In this document: one piece after another, positions 42,120 through 51,709 of the stretch
Layout: each line of letters begins with the position of its first letter
Position numbering within the stretch: position 1 is the first letter of the stretch
Source: Nocardioides baculatus
GTDB lineage: Bacteria > Actinomycetota > Actinomycetes > Propionibacteriales > Nocardioidaceae
Assembly: GCF_016735675.1 (NCBI RefSeq)
Contig: NZ_JAERSG010000002.1
Coordinates: 372,001 to 436,000, forward strand
DNA length: 64,000 nucleotides
Reading direction: 5' to 3'
Notes under the pieces: model-generated
What the model was told of the DNA's origin: nothing
Seen by the model: the letters and a program-made list of their open reading frames with translations, nothing else
Database searches by the model: none
Translations under genes and position numbers: made by a program

Positions 42120-43508
42120 GTGACCCTTCGAGACGCCTCGTCCCTCAGCTCCTCAGGACGAGCCGCGATCCCCACCCTCGAGCAGCTGCACGCGCTCGGA
42201 CCTCGGCAGCAGCCGACGTACCCCGACGCCGGAGCGGTCGACGCTGCTGTCGCCCGACTGCGGACCGTGCCGCCGCTCGTCTTCGCGGGTGAGTGCGACG
42301 AGCTGACCGAGAAGATCGCGGCGGTCAGCCGCGGCGAGGCATTCCTCCTCCAGGGCGGCGACTGCGCCGAGACGTTCGCGGGCGTGACCGCCGACAACGT
42401 CCGCAACAAGCTGCGGGTCCTGCTCCAGATGGCCGTCGTGCTGACGTACGCCGCGTCCGTGCCGGTCGTGAAGCTCGGCCGCCTGGCGGGCCAGTACGCC
42501 AAGCCGCGCAGCTCGGACCTCGAGACCCGCACCACCCCCGACGGACCGGTGACGCTGCCCGCCTACCGCGGCGACGCGGTCAACGGCTTCGACTTCACGC
42601 CCGAGGCGCGCATCCCCGACCCGCAGCGGCTGGTCGACGTCTACAACTCCTCGGCCGCCACGCTCAACCTGGTCCGCGCCTTCGTCACCGGTGGGTACGC
42701 CGACCTGCGCCAGGTGCACACCTGGAACACCGACTTCGTCCAGAACTCGCCGTTCGGCCAGCGCTACGAGGCCATGGCCGACGAGATCGAGCGCGCGCTC
42801 ACCTTCATGAAGGCGATCGGTGCGGACCCCGACGAGTTCCACCGGGTCGACTTCCACTCCAGCCACGAGGCCCTGCTGCTGGAGTACGAGCAAGCGCTGA
42901 CCCGCATCGACTCGCGCACCGACCTGCCCTACAACGTGTCCGCGCACTTCGTGTGGATCGGCGAGCGCACCCGCCAGCTCGACGGCGCGCACGTCGAGCT
43001 GCTGTCGAAGATCCAGAACCCCATCGGCATCAAGCTCGGGCCGACGACGACCCCCGACGACGCACTGGCCTACGCCGCGCGTCTCAACCCGGACAACAAG
43101 CCCGGCCGCCTCACCTTCGTCACCCGCTTCGGTGCGGGCAAGATCCGCGACGGCCTGCCTGCCCTCGTCGAGAAGGTCACCGCCGAGGGCGTCAACGTGG
43201 CCTGGGTCTGCGACCCGATGCACGGCAACACCTTCGAGGCGTCCTCGGGCTACAAGACCCGTCGCTTCGACGACGTGATCGAGGAGGTCCAGGGCTTCTT
43301 CGACGTCCACCGCAGCCTCGGCACCTGGCCCGGCGGCGTGCACGTCGAGCTCACCGGCGACGACGTCACCGAGTGCGTCGGCGGTGGCGAGGAGATCGAC
43401 GAGGCCCAGCTGGCCAACCGCTACGAGTCCGTCTGCGACCCCCGCCTCAACCGGGTCCAGTCCCTCGAGCTGTCCTTCCTCGTCGCGGAGATGCTCCGCA
43501 AGGCCTGA
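42120..43508 (+). CDS. aroG: Class II (plant/actinobacterial) DAHP synthase
   Basis: The 462-residue protein starts at GTG 42120. It shows GEAFLLQGGDCAETFAGV, VVKLGRLAGQYAKPRSSD, YNSSAATLNLVRAFVTGG and FHSSHEALLLEYEQALTR. GAHVELLSKIQNPIGIKLGP, VAWVCDPMHGNTFEA and GGVHVELTGDDVTECVGG include the metal-binding Cys, His, Glu and Asp positions of type II DAHP synthases. It condenses phosphoenolpyruvate with erythrose-4-phosphate, the first shikimate-pathway step. In mycobacteria the orthologue Rv2178c lies close to pknL and Rv2175c, and a PASTA kinase and an Rv2175c-like gene follow in this window too. Confidence 0.97.
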   Translation: MTLRDASSLSSSGRAAIPTLEQLHALGPRQQPTYPDAGAVDAAVARLRTVPPLVFAGECDELTEKIAAVSRGEAFLLQGGDCAETFAGVTADNVRNKLRVLLQMAVVLTYAASVPVVKLGRLAGQYAKPRSSDLETRTTPDGPVTLPAYRGDAVNGFDFTPEARIPDPQRLVDVYNSSAATLNLVRAFVTGGYADLRQVHTWNTDFVQNSPFGQRYEAMADEIERALTFMKAIGADPDEFHRVDFHSSHEALLLEYEQALTRIDSRTDLPYNVSAHFVWIGERTRQLDGAHVELLSKIQNPIGIKLGPTTTPDDALAYAARLNPDNKPGRLTFVTRFGAGKIRDGLPALVEKVTAEGVNVAWVCDPMHGNTFEASSGYKTRRFDDVIEEVQGFFDVHRSLGTWPGGVHVELTGDDVTECVGGGEEIDEAQLANRYESVCDPRLNRVQSLELSFLVAEMLRKA

Positions 43509-43520
43509 CCCCCCCGGGGC

Positions 43521-43566
43521 GGTGGTCCACCCACATTCGGCGCGCCCGCAATGTGGCTCCACCACC
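43521..43566 (+). terminator. Imperfect hairpin between aroG and the threonine aldolase gene
   Basis: GGTGGTCCACCCACATT (43521-43537) can pair with AATGTGGCTCCACCACC (43550-43566) with a few bulges, starting 12 nt after the aroG stop. There is no T-run, so it may attenuate or end the aroG transcript rather than act as a classic terminator. Confidence 0.4.
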
Positions 43567-43598
43567 GCTGGCGGGTACGTCGAGAGGTGGCTGGTTGG

Positions 43599-44586
<988 letters not shown>

Positions 44587-44609
<23 letters not shown>

Positions 44610-45705
44610 CCGCGACCTCGCTGATCGCGGTGTAGTCGCGACCGAGGCTGCCGCTGCCCGGTGGCGTCACGGAGGTGATCGTGATCGTCACCGTCGACGT
44701 CTGCACCGGCGTCACCTTGAGCAGCTGCATCGTCGGCTGCTCGGAGAAGGTCTGCTCGACCGTCGTCCCGTCCTCGAAGCCCCAGGTGACCGCGAGGATG
44801 CGGCGGTTGTTGGGGTACCAGTCGACGCCGGCGACCTGCTTGGCGTAGCCGTTGACCAGCCCGACCCGGTCGACGACGGCGGGCTCCGCGAGCGTGAACG
44901 TCACGACCTGGCCGGTCGCGTCGCCCTCGACGCGCCACGTGGTGCGCGGGTCGCCGTCGTGCATCTGGACCGCTTCGTAGGCCACCAGGTTGCCGTCGAA
45001 GTCGGTGGTCGGCGGCGCCGTGCCGGGCACCTCGACGGTGGCGGCGCGGGCCAGGTCGACCCGCTTGCCGACGCCCGTCGGTCCTTCCGCCCCGTCCTCA
45101 CCGGCCTCGGGCTGGGTCGACTCCTCAGCCCCGCCGCCGGCGGGCGCGGACGACGCGCTCGCCGACGGATCGGTGGCCGGGGTGTCGTCCTCGTCGGCGG
45201 CGAACGCGTCGAGCAGCACGAAGACCAGGCCGACGAGGAGCACCGCCCCGAGCACCCAGAAGATCCAGGCTCGTCCGCGCACCGGGTCGTCGACGAGCTC
45301 GTCGACCTCCTCGTAGGGCAGGAGCTCCTCGCGGGGGTCCCAGGTGGACTCCCGCACGGGAGCACGGGGCGCGGGTGGTGCGGGAACCGGGACCGGTGCC
45401 GGCTCGACGGGAGCGCCCAGGGGTGCGGTGGCCGGGGCCACGGCCGTCGGGTCGGCCGCCTGGACCGGAAGCGCGACGGGCTCGGGCGCGGAGTCGGGGA
45501 CGGGGACGGGGACGGCGTCACGAGGAGCGGGCGCAGCGGCGGGTGGCTCCGCGGCGGCTGGCTCCGGGGCGGGCGCGAGAGGAGTGGCCTCGACCGGGGT
45601 GGCCTCGACAGGTGCCGGGTCGCCGATGCGGTGCCCGCAGTTGAGGCAGAACCGGCCCACGCCGAGGGCTGCCCCGCACCGCACGCACGTGTTCACGCAG
45701 GCCAC
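44587..45705 (-). CDS. Zinc-ribbon membrane protein with C-terminal glycan-binding-like domain
   Basis: The 372-residue protein starts at GTG 45705 (GTG 45696 is an alternative). CVRCGAALGVGRFCLNCGHR is a C-x2-C-x10-C-x2-C zinc ribbon. A Pro/Ala/Val-rich linker of about 85 residues follows, then a charged stretch and one membrane helix (IFWVLGAVLLVGLVFVLLDAF). Outside is a Ser/Ala linker and a beta-sandwich (VAYEAVQMHDGDPRTTWRVE, VTFTLAEPAVVDRVGLVNGY) like the galactose-binding-like domains called NADase-type glycan-binding. It may sense wall or surface glycans; this is inference. The neighbouring PASTA kinase is also a wall-sensing membrane protein. Confidence 0.78.
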
Positions 45706-45769
45706 GATAGGGGGACGTGCCTCGTCCGTCCTCCCGTCTCGGGGTGAGGGCGGAGCGTCCCGGGGCGGC

Positions 45770-46669
45770 TCAGACCGCGATGTGCGGGACCTCGCCCTCG
45801 ACCACGCGACGGGGCGCGAGCTCGACGATCACCATCGCGACGAGCACCATCGAGCCACCCAGCAGCAGCCGCTGGGTGAGGTCCTCGCCGCCCAGCCAGA
45901 CCGCGAAGACGGAGGCGAAGACCGGCTCCATGCTCATGATGATGGCCGTACGCGTGGGTGGCAGGTGGGCCTGCGCCCAGGTCTGCCCGAGCAGGCCGGC
46001 GGCACCGACGATGACGGCCATGTAGGCGAGCGAGACCCAGTCGCCCGTCCGCGTCGGCAGCACGATGCCGTCGTACGCCGTCGCCATCGTGCAGACGATC
46101 GCGATGACGATGACCTGGAGGATCGTCATCCCGACCGCGTCGCGGGCGGTCGACCACGCGCCGAGCCCGACGATGTGCAGGGCGTAGAGCACGGCCGAGG
46201 CCAGCGTGATCAGCTCGCCGTAGCCGACGCTGAGCCCGCGGAGGGCCAGGACGCCGAGGCCGACCGTGGCCAGGGCGACGGCGACCCAGGTGATCGGTGG
46301 GATCCTGGTGCGCAGGATCGCGGCCGCCAGGAGCGGCGTGCAGACGACGTACAGCCCGGTGACGAAGCCGCTGACGCTCGCCGGCGTGTGGGCGAGGCCG
46401 GTCGTCTGGAGGATCTGGGCCAGGCCGTAGAGCAGCCCGAGCACGACGGCATGCCGACGCACGACCGGCGACAGCCGCCCGATCGCCCGCGGAGCCACCA
46501 CGAGGAGCGCGAGCGAGGCGATCGCGAAGCGGACGGCCAGGAAGTCCAGCGTCGGCACCCGGTCGAGGAGGTCCTTGATGAGGAAGAACGTCGATCCCCA
46601 GCACGCGGCCAGGGCCACCAGCACGAGCGTGGCCAGCAGCGTCGTACGACCGGGTTGCTCGACGTGCAC
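45770..46669 (-). CDS. EamA/DMT-superfamily transporter
   Basis: The 299-residue protein starts at GTG 46669. Ten hydrophobic helices form two EamA repeats. The first is TLLATLVLVALAACWGSTFF with FLIKDLLDRVPTLDFLAVRF, a typical WG...F opening. The second is SAVLYALHIVGLGAWSTARD and a C-terminal SMEPVFASVFAVWLGGEDL with GGSMVLVAMVIVE. Substrates of this family range from amino acids to drugs and nothing here decides. It lies 17 nt beyond the PASTA kinase stop, in the same direction. Confidence 0.92.
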   Translation of the reverse strand: MHVEQPGRTTLLATLVLVALAACWGSTFFLIKDLLDRVPTLDFLAVRFAIASLALLVVAPRAIGRLSPVVRRHAVVLGLLYGLAQILQTTGLAHTPASVSGFVTGLYVVCTPLLAAAILRTRIPPITWVAVALATVGLGVLALRGLSVGYGELITLASAVLYALHIVGLGAWSTARDAVGMTILQVIVIAIVCTMATAYDGIVLPTRTGDWVSLAYMAVIVGAAGLLGQTWAQAHLPPTRTAIIMSMEPVFASVFAVWLGGEDLTQRLLLGGSMVLVAMVIVELAPRRVVEGEVPHIAV

Positions 46670-46686
46670 GCCCGAACGTTAGGGCG

Positions 46687-48879
46687 TCAGACGACGAACA
46701 ACGTGATCGTCGAGCCCTTCGGCACCTCGGCGCCGGCGCCCGGGTCGGAGCTCGAGACGTAGCCGATGCCGAGGTAGATGTCGGCCTGCTCGGTCTCCAC
46801 CTCGAACCCGAGCCCCTCCAGCAGCTCGGTGGCCGCCTCGACGCCCATCGCCTTGACCTGCGGCACCTCGACCAGCTCGGGTCCGAGGGACACGACGAAC
46901 GAGACGGTGTCGCCGCGGTAGACGACCGTCCCCGGGGCCGGGTCCTGCGAGATGATGTCGCCGGCGGCGACGGTGTCGCTGTACTCCTCACCCGCCTCGA
47001 CCTGGAGGTTGCGCTTCTCCAGGGCGGCCTTCACCCCGTCGTAGTCCTTGCCCGTCCAGTCCTTGAGCTCGAACGGCTTGCGGCCACGGCTCAGCACGAG
47101 GTCGACCGTCGCGCCGGGCTTGAGGGTCGTCCCGGCCTTGGGGGAGGAGCGGATGACCTGTCCCTCGGGCACGGTCTCGCTCCAGCGACCCACGCTCGAG
47201 CCGAAGGCGAGGTTGGTCGCCGCGATCGTGTCCTGCGCCTGGTCCTCGGTCTGGCCCGCCAGCTGCGGCACGTCGTAGCGCTCGGGCCCGAGCGAGAGCA
47301 CCAGCGTGACGGTGCCGCCATCGAGGACCTTGCCCCCGGGCTCGGGGTCCGTGGCGATGACGAGGCCGGCCGCGACGTTCTCGCTGTAGGCCGCCTCACC
47401 CGGCTCGGCCTCCAGGCCCGCCGACTCCAGCTCCGCGCTCGCCGCTGCCTCGTCGAGGCCGAGCACGCCTGGCGTCGTCGTGTAGCGCTCCCAGCCGAAC
47501 CACCAGGCGCCGGCGCCGACACCGGCGACGAGCAGGAGCGCGAGCAGGAGCGCGACCGGACCCTTCTTCGAGCGGCGGCGCGCCGTCGTGGTGACGGGGG
47601 CGACCTTGCTGGGCGCCTTGCCGGAGGCCCGGCCGGGCGGCGCGGGTGCCGGCCGGGCGGCCTGGGTCGTGGTGGGAGCGGCTGCCGTCACGACCGCAGC
47701 GGCGACCGGTGCGGCTGCCTTCATCGGCTCGGTCACGGGGACCTCGGACGGCGTGGACGACGGCACCGGGTGGCGCTCGAGGGCGGTCGTCCGGTCGGGG
47801 CTGCCGTCGGCGACGAGCCCGGAGTCACGGAGGTCGACCTCCGTGAGGAGTGCCAGCGCCCCCGCGTCGAACGGCTCGGGCATGGTGTCCTCGCCGGGCT
47901 CGTCCGCGGCGTCGACGGTCGACGCACGGCGGGGGAGCAGGTCGGCGGCCAGCTCGGGGTCGGAGTCCAGGCCCTCGCGCAGCGCCAGCTCGACCCGGTG
48001 AAGGTGGTGGAGCAGGACGGTCGCGTCGGCGGGGCGCTGGTCCCGGTCGCGCGAGGTGGCGCGGGCGACGAGTGCGTCGACGTAGTCGGGGATGCCGGGC
48101 TGGAGGAGCGACGGCATCGGTACGTCGTGGTGCACGTGGCGGTAGGCCACCTGGATCGGCGACTCACCCTCGTGCGGCTTCCGGCCGGTCAGCAGCTCGT
48201 AGAGCACCACCCCGGCGGCGTAGACGTCGGCGCGCGCGTCCGCCCGACCGTCGACGACGAGCTCGGGGGCGAGGTAGGACACGGTGCCGATCAGCACCCC
48301 ACCGGTCGCGGTGTGCTGGGTGTCGGCGCTCACCGCCTTCGCCAGGCCGAAGTCGGCGACCTTGATCCGGCCGCCGTGCGCCTCGTCGGCGATCAGCACG
48401 TTCTCGGGTTTCACGTCGCGGTGGATCAGCCCGGCCCGGTGGGCGGCGCCGAGCGCGGAGACGACCGGCTCGAGGAGCGCGAGCGCCCGCGCCGGCGGCA
48501 TCGGCGCCTCCTTGCGGACCACGTCGCGCAACGTGTGGCCGGGGACGTACTCCATGACGAGGAAGACGGTGTCCTGGCCGTCGGAGGTGTCGTCACCCTG
48601 GTCGTAGACGCCGACGACGTGGGGGTGGTTGAGCCGTGCGGCCGCGCGCGCCTCGCGCACGAAGCGCTCCGCGAACTCCTGGTCGTCGCCCAGGCCCGGA
48701 TGCATGACCTTGACCGCGACCGTGCGGTCGAGGCGGATGTCGGTGGCCTCGTAGACACTGGCCATGCCACCGCGCGCCACCCGGGCGCCGATGCGGTAGC
48801 GGCGCTCCAGCAGGCGCCCGACCAGAGGGTCGCCAGACACGCCGGGCGCTGCTGCGCGGGCGTGCTCGGGTGGCTCCAC
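46687..48879 (-). CDS. PASTA-domain Ser/Thr protein kinase (Stk1/PknB type)
   Basis: The protein has 730 residues; GTG 48879 is supported by GGAGG 6 nt upstream. The kinase domain spans about 25-285: GARVARGGMASVYEATDIRL, VAVKVM with the ATP Lys, LIHRDVKPENVLIADEA, VADFGLAKA and GTVSYLAPELVVDGRADARA. A basic juxtamembrane segment (ARRRSKKGP) and one helix (VALLLALLLVAGVGAGAWWF) lead to four PASTA repeats, the last ending in GSTITLFVV. PASTA domains bind muropeptides or lipid II. The syntenic mycobacterial kinase, PknL, lacks PASTA as far as I know, yet the Rv2175c-like substrate gene is 2 kb away here. Confidence 0.96.
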   Translation of the reverse strand: MEPPEHARAAAPGVSGDPLVGRLLERRYRIGARVARGGMASVYEATDIRLDRTVAVKVMHPGLGDDQEFAERFVREARAAARLNHPHVVGVYDQGDDTSDGQDTVFLVMEYVPGHTLRDVVRKEAPMPPARALALLEPVVSALGAAHRAGLIHRDVKPENVLIADEAHGGRIKVADFGLAKAVSADTQHTATGGVLIGTVSYLAPELVVDGRADARADVYAAGVVLYELLTGRKPHEGESPIQVAYRHVHHDVPMPSLLQPGIPDYVDALVARATSRDRDQRPADATVLLHHLHRVELALREGLDSDPELAADLLPRRASTVDAADEPGEDTMPEPFDAGALALLTEVDLRDSGLVADGSPDRTTALERHPVPSSTPSEVPVTEPMKAAAPVAAAVVTAAAPTTTQAARPAPAPPGRASGKAPSKVAPVTTTARRRSKKGPVALLLALLLVAGVGAGAWWFGWERYTTTPGVLGLDEAAASAELESAGLEAEPGEAAYSENVAAGLVIATDPEPGGKVLDGGTVTLVLSLGPERYDVPQLAGQTEDQAQDTIAATNLAFGSSVGRWSETVPEGQVIRSSPKAGTTLKPGATVDLVLSRGRKPFELKDWTGKDYDGVKAALEKRNLQVEAGEEYSDTVAAGDIISQDPAPGTVVYRGDTVSFVVSLGPELVEVPQVKAMGVEAATELLEGLGFEVETEQADIYLGIGYVSSSDPGAGAEVPKGSTITLFVV

Positions 48880-49018
48880 TGTCGACCTCCAGCTGCCGGA
48901 CGGGGAAGGATCCAGCGCCACCACTCTACGGAAACGGTGCCTGCCGCCACGCTCACGCGCGGGCCCCGGCGTGGCGCAGCGGGCCCAGGACCAGCTCACG
49001 ACCTGGATCACGACCTGG

Positions 49019-49816
49019 TCAGGCGGGAGGACGGCCCTCCTCGAGGCGCCTCTTGATCGCCACCACGTCGGCGACGTAGGTCCGGGTCTCCGCGAAGAGC
49101 CCGTGCTCGCGGACGGCGCCGAGGCCCTGGTAGTAGGCCCCGATCTTGTGCGTACGCCGGTGCGTGTGGTGCGTCAGCACCCGGAGCAGCAGCACGCCGG
49201 CCTTCGCGTTGTCGCCGAGCTGGTGCAGCCGCAGCCTGCGACCGGCGTAGTGCTCCATCCACCGCGCGGTCGACGGCAGCACCTGCATCGCGCCGATCGC
49301 GTGCGCGCTCGACACCACACCCATCTGCCAGCCCGACTCCTGCCATGCGATCGCGAGCGCGAGCTGCGGGTCGACGTCGTGGTGGCGGGCGGCGCCCGCG
49401 ATCACCCGACGCACCTTCTCGCGGTCGCGGTCCGGGTGCTGCCACATCGACGAGTGGCCCTTCCCGCCGTGCTTCCCGCCGTGCTTGCCCCCGCCCCTGC
49501 CGTCCTTGCCCCCGTGCTTGCCCCCGTGCTTGACCCCGTGCTCGCGCACCACCGGGATCACGATCCGCTCCCCGACGCGCAGCGTGCCGCTCGGTTCGAG
49601 GTGGTTGGAGGACACCAGCTCGGCCGTCCACGCGTGGAACCGGACCGCGAGGCCGGAGGCGGTGTCGCCCGGCCGGACGACGTACGACACGAGCCTGCGG
49701 TCGTCCGGCGGCCGCGCGTGGTCCGCCTGCGCAGGCGCGACGACCGCGGTCGACAGGGGGAGGGTGAGGACGGCACCCAGGACGAGTGCGGTCATGGAGC
49801 GGAACGGTCGGGGCAC
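49019..49816 (-). CDS. LysM-lytic transglycosylase with His/Gly/Lys linker
   Basis: The 265-residue protein has start GTG 49816, with GGAGG 4 nt before it. ATG 49795 lies 26 nt from that site and is less likely. A signal peptide ends near PAQA (about residue 31). LysM follows at about 44-89 (SYVVRPGDTASGLAVRFHAW, LRVGERIVIPV). Residues 94-121 are a low-complexity linker built on KHGG. The SLT domain has LALAIAWQESGWQMGVVSSA with catalytic Glu160, and AIGAMQVLPSTARWM. It should cleave glycan strands of the wall. It lies between the PASTA kinase and the GH16-like gene. Confidence 0.93.
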   Translation of the reverse strand: MPRPFRSMTALVLGAVLTLPLSTAVVAPAQADHARPPDDRRLVSYVVRPGDTASGLAVRFHAWTAELVSSNHLEPSGTLRVGERIVIPVVREHGVKHGGKHGGKDGRGGGKHGGKHGGKGHSSMWQHPDRDREKVRRVIAGAARHHDVDPQLALAIAWQESGWQMGVVSSAHAIGAMQVLPSTARWMEHYAGRRLRLHQLGDNAKAGVLLLRVLTHHTHRRTHKIGAYYQGLGAVREHGLFAETRTYVADVVAIKRRLEEGRPPA

Positions 49817-49906
49817 AGGGCCTCCTCGTCTCGCCGGCTGCGCCCGAGGGACCTGGGGCCCTGCGGGAGGAAGACGCGCCGGAGAAGCATTCGACGGTAG
49901 CGAGCG

Positions 49907-49939
49907 CGAGGGGCCCCGCGCGATGCGCAGGGCCCCTCG
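49907..49939 (-). terminator. Strong GC hairpin after the GH16-like gene
   Basis: CGAGGGGCCC (49907-49916) pairs perfectly with GGGCCCCTCG (49930-49939), and part of the 13-nt loop can extend the pairing. It starts 30 nt past the stop of the minus-strand gene at 49969. There is no T-run, as is common in high-GC genomes. Confidence 0.55.
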
Positions 49940-49968
49940 GGCGTGTCGTCGGTCCAGCCGGGTGGGGC

Positions 49969-50769
49969 TCAGCAAGCTCCGTTGAAGGTGCTCTGCTCGA
50001 ACTGCGGCGCCTTGATCGACTTCTCGTTGGGCGCGCGCATCGACCAGTAGCGCATCCAGTCCATCTGCATCCGGGCCGGGTCCATGGTCGTGCCCTTCTT
50101 GGCCCGCAGCTCGAACTTCAGCTGGCGCGGGAGCGGGTCCAGGGCCTCGTCGCGGCGCTCGGTGTGGATCACGTGCGCGTCGACGAACCACGAGATGTGG
50201 TCGGGCGCGACCTCGACGGCGTACGTGTGCCACCGGTCGTTGCGCAGGTGCCGGCCGAGGAAGCCGCGGTAGGAGCTGTTGGGCAGCGTGTGCACGTAGG
50301 ACTTCACGGTGTTGGTGCCGAGGGTGAAGTTCTCGATGCCGATGTCACGACCGCCGCAGTGCTGGTCGCGGGTGCCGGCGGGGACGAGCTCGGTGACGAC
50401 CTTGAAGGGCTTGCCGCCCTTGACCGTCGACATCGTCCGGGCGCGCATCCGGATCTCCCAGCGACCGTAGGGGTGCCCCTTCAGGTCGAGCGTGGCGGAG
50501 ACGCTGCCACGCTTCGTGCTCATCAGCGTGAGCATGCCGTTCTGGGTGCGGACGATGCCGCGACCCCTCTTCTTCCAGAACGCGGGCTTGGGGCCGATGA
50601 ACTCCTGGCGGAAGACGCCGTACTGGTACCAGCCGAAGGTGTTGCCGGCGTGGACCGGGCCGGGGGCGCCTTCGTAGTGGTCGGCCTGGGCGGGGGACAC
50701 GGCCGGGGACAGGGTGAACGCCAGCAGGCCCACGAGGGTGGCCGCGAGCGCGGATCTGAGGGGGTGCAT
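49969..50769 (-). CDS. Secreted GH16-like (concanavalin-fold) protein with altered catalytic motif
   Basis: The 266-residue protein starts at ATG 50769. A signal peptide ends near SPAQA (about residue 29). GSVSATLDLKGHPYGRWEIR and MRARTMSTVKGGKPFK, then RNDRWHTYAVEVAPDHISWF and VDAHVIHTERRD, match the strands of family 16 glycoside hydrolases. Where the family has E-x-D-x-x-E, this protein reads R-D-I-G-I-E (141-146), so the nucleophile Glu and the Asp are replaced. It may be a non-catalytic carbohydrate binder, or use another residue. The gene stands alone between hairpin and Rv2175c-like gene. Confidence 0.78.
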   Translation of the reverse strand: MHPLRSALAATLVGLLAFTLSPAVSPAQADHYEGAPGPVHAGNTFGWYQYGVFRQEFIGPKPAFWKKRGRGIVRTQNGMLTLMSTKRGSVSATLDLKGHPYGRWEIRMRARTMSTVKGGKPFKVVTELVPAGTRDQHCGGRDIGIENFTLGTNTVKSYVHTLPNSSYRGFLGRHLRNDRWHTYAVEVAPDHISWFVDAHVIHTERRDEALDPLPRQLKFELRAKKGTTMDPARMQMDWMRYWSMRAPNEKSIKAPQFEQSTFNGAC

Positions 50770-50849
50770 CCGCGACACGCTACGGATCACCCGCCGGGGT
50801 GACAAACCGGCTTCGCCAATGTCGTACGGCCTCTCCTAGGCTGCACCCC

Positions 50850-51221
50850 ATGAGCGACCTTCCCCTGGCTGACCGTGACCTCGCCGCCCTCGTCCCCGAG
50901 TGGCTCGAGTGGAGCGAGGTCGCCGACCTCCTCGGCGTCACGCCCAGCAAGGTCCGCACGATGATCCGCGAGCACGAGCTCGCCCAGGCGGTGTCCGCGC
51001 CCGGCGCCGGGCCGCGCGTGCCGGCCGACTTCATTCAGGACGGCCTGGTCGTGAAGGGCCTGTCCGGGCTGCTGATCATGCTCCACGACCACAAGTTCGA
51101 CGACCGCGAGTGCATCGCGTGGCTCTTCACCGACGACGACCTGCCGGGGCGCCCGATCGACGCGCTCCGCGAGAACCGCGGCAGCGAGGTCAAGCGCCGC
51201 GCGCAGGTGCTGGAGTACTGA
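50850..51221 (+). CDS. Rv2175c-like DNA-binding protein
   Basis: The protein has 123 residues from ATG 50850. LVPEWLEWSEVADLLGVTPS and KVRTMIREHELAQAV form a winged helix-turn-helix near the N-terminus. VPADFIQDGLVVKGLSGLLI, MLHDHKFDDRECIAWLFTDD and DLPGRPIDALRENRGSEVKR match the Rv2175c family. In M. tuberculosis the orthologue is a PknL substrate. Here the segment before the helix-turn-helix has no Thr, so any phosphorylation would have to occur elsewhere. Its stop overlaps the RNase gene start by 1 nt. Confidence 0.92.
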   Translation: MSDLPLADRDLAALVPEWLEWSEVADLLGVTPSKVRTMIREHELAQAVSAPGAGPRVPADFIQDGLVVKGLSGLLIMLHDHKFDDRECIAWLFTDDDLPGRPIDALRENRGSEVKRRAQVLEY

Positions 51222-51709
51222 TGGCCGCGACAGCCACGGCTCGCCAGCGCTACCGGTGGCTGGTGCTGCTGGCTGCTGCCGCGATCCTGGTCGTCTGGTT
51301 CTTCACGCCGGCGCCGGACGACGGCCCCGCGACTCCTTCGCCGTCCGCGGTCCCCTCGGCGACCTCCACCGACGACGAGACCGGATTCCCGCCGACGGCC
51401 GGTGGCGTCGACCCCGACAGCGGTCTGCCGTACGTCGACGAGGCGGGCCTGCCGGCCGAGGCGCGTGACGTTCTGTCGCGGATCGACGACGGCGGTCCCT
51501 TCAAGTACCCCGGCGACGACGGCAAGACCTTCGAGAACCGCGAGGAGCTGCTGCCCGACCAGCCGATGGGCTACTACCGCGAGTACACCGTCGAGACCGC
51601 CCCGCGGGTGCGGGGACCTCGCCGGATCGTCACCGGCGACGAGGACGAGTACTACTGGACCGACGACCACTACGACTCCTTCTCCCGCATCGAGAGGTCC
51701 ACATCATGA
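51221..51709 (+). CDS. Secreted barnase/RNase Sa-type ribonuclease
   Basis: The protein has 162 residues from ATG 51221. A basic N-terminus and hydrophobic segment (RYRWLVLLAAAAILVVWFF) make a signal or anchor, then a Pro/Ser/Thr spacer to about residue 60. The RNase domain has DVLSRIDDGGPFKYPGDDGK and TFENREELLPDQPMGYYREY, followed by EDEYYWTDDHYDSFSRI. Glu121, Arg134/135 and His150 align with the catalytic Glu, Arg and His of microbial guanyl-RNases, so the site looks intact. It overlaps the following barstar gene by 4 nt, giving a coupled toxin-inhibitor pair. Confidence 0.9.
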   Translation: MAATATARQRYRWLVLLAAAAILVVWFFTPAPDDGPATPSPSAVPSATSTDDETGFPPTAGGVDPDSGLPYVDEAGLPAEARDVLSRIDDGGPFKYPGDDGKTFENREELLPDQPMGYYREYTVETAPRVRGPRRIVTGDEDEYYWTDDHYDSFSRIERSTS

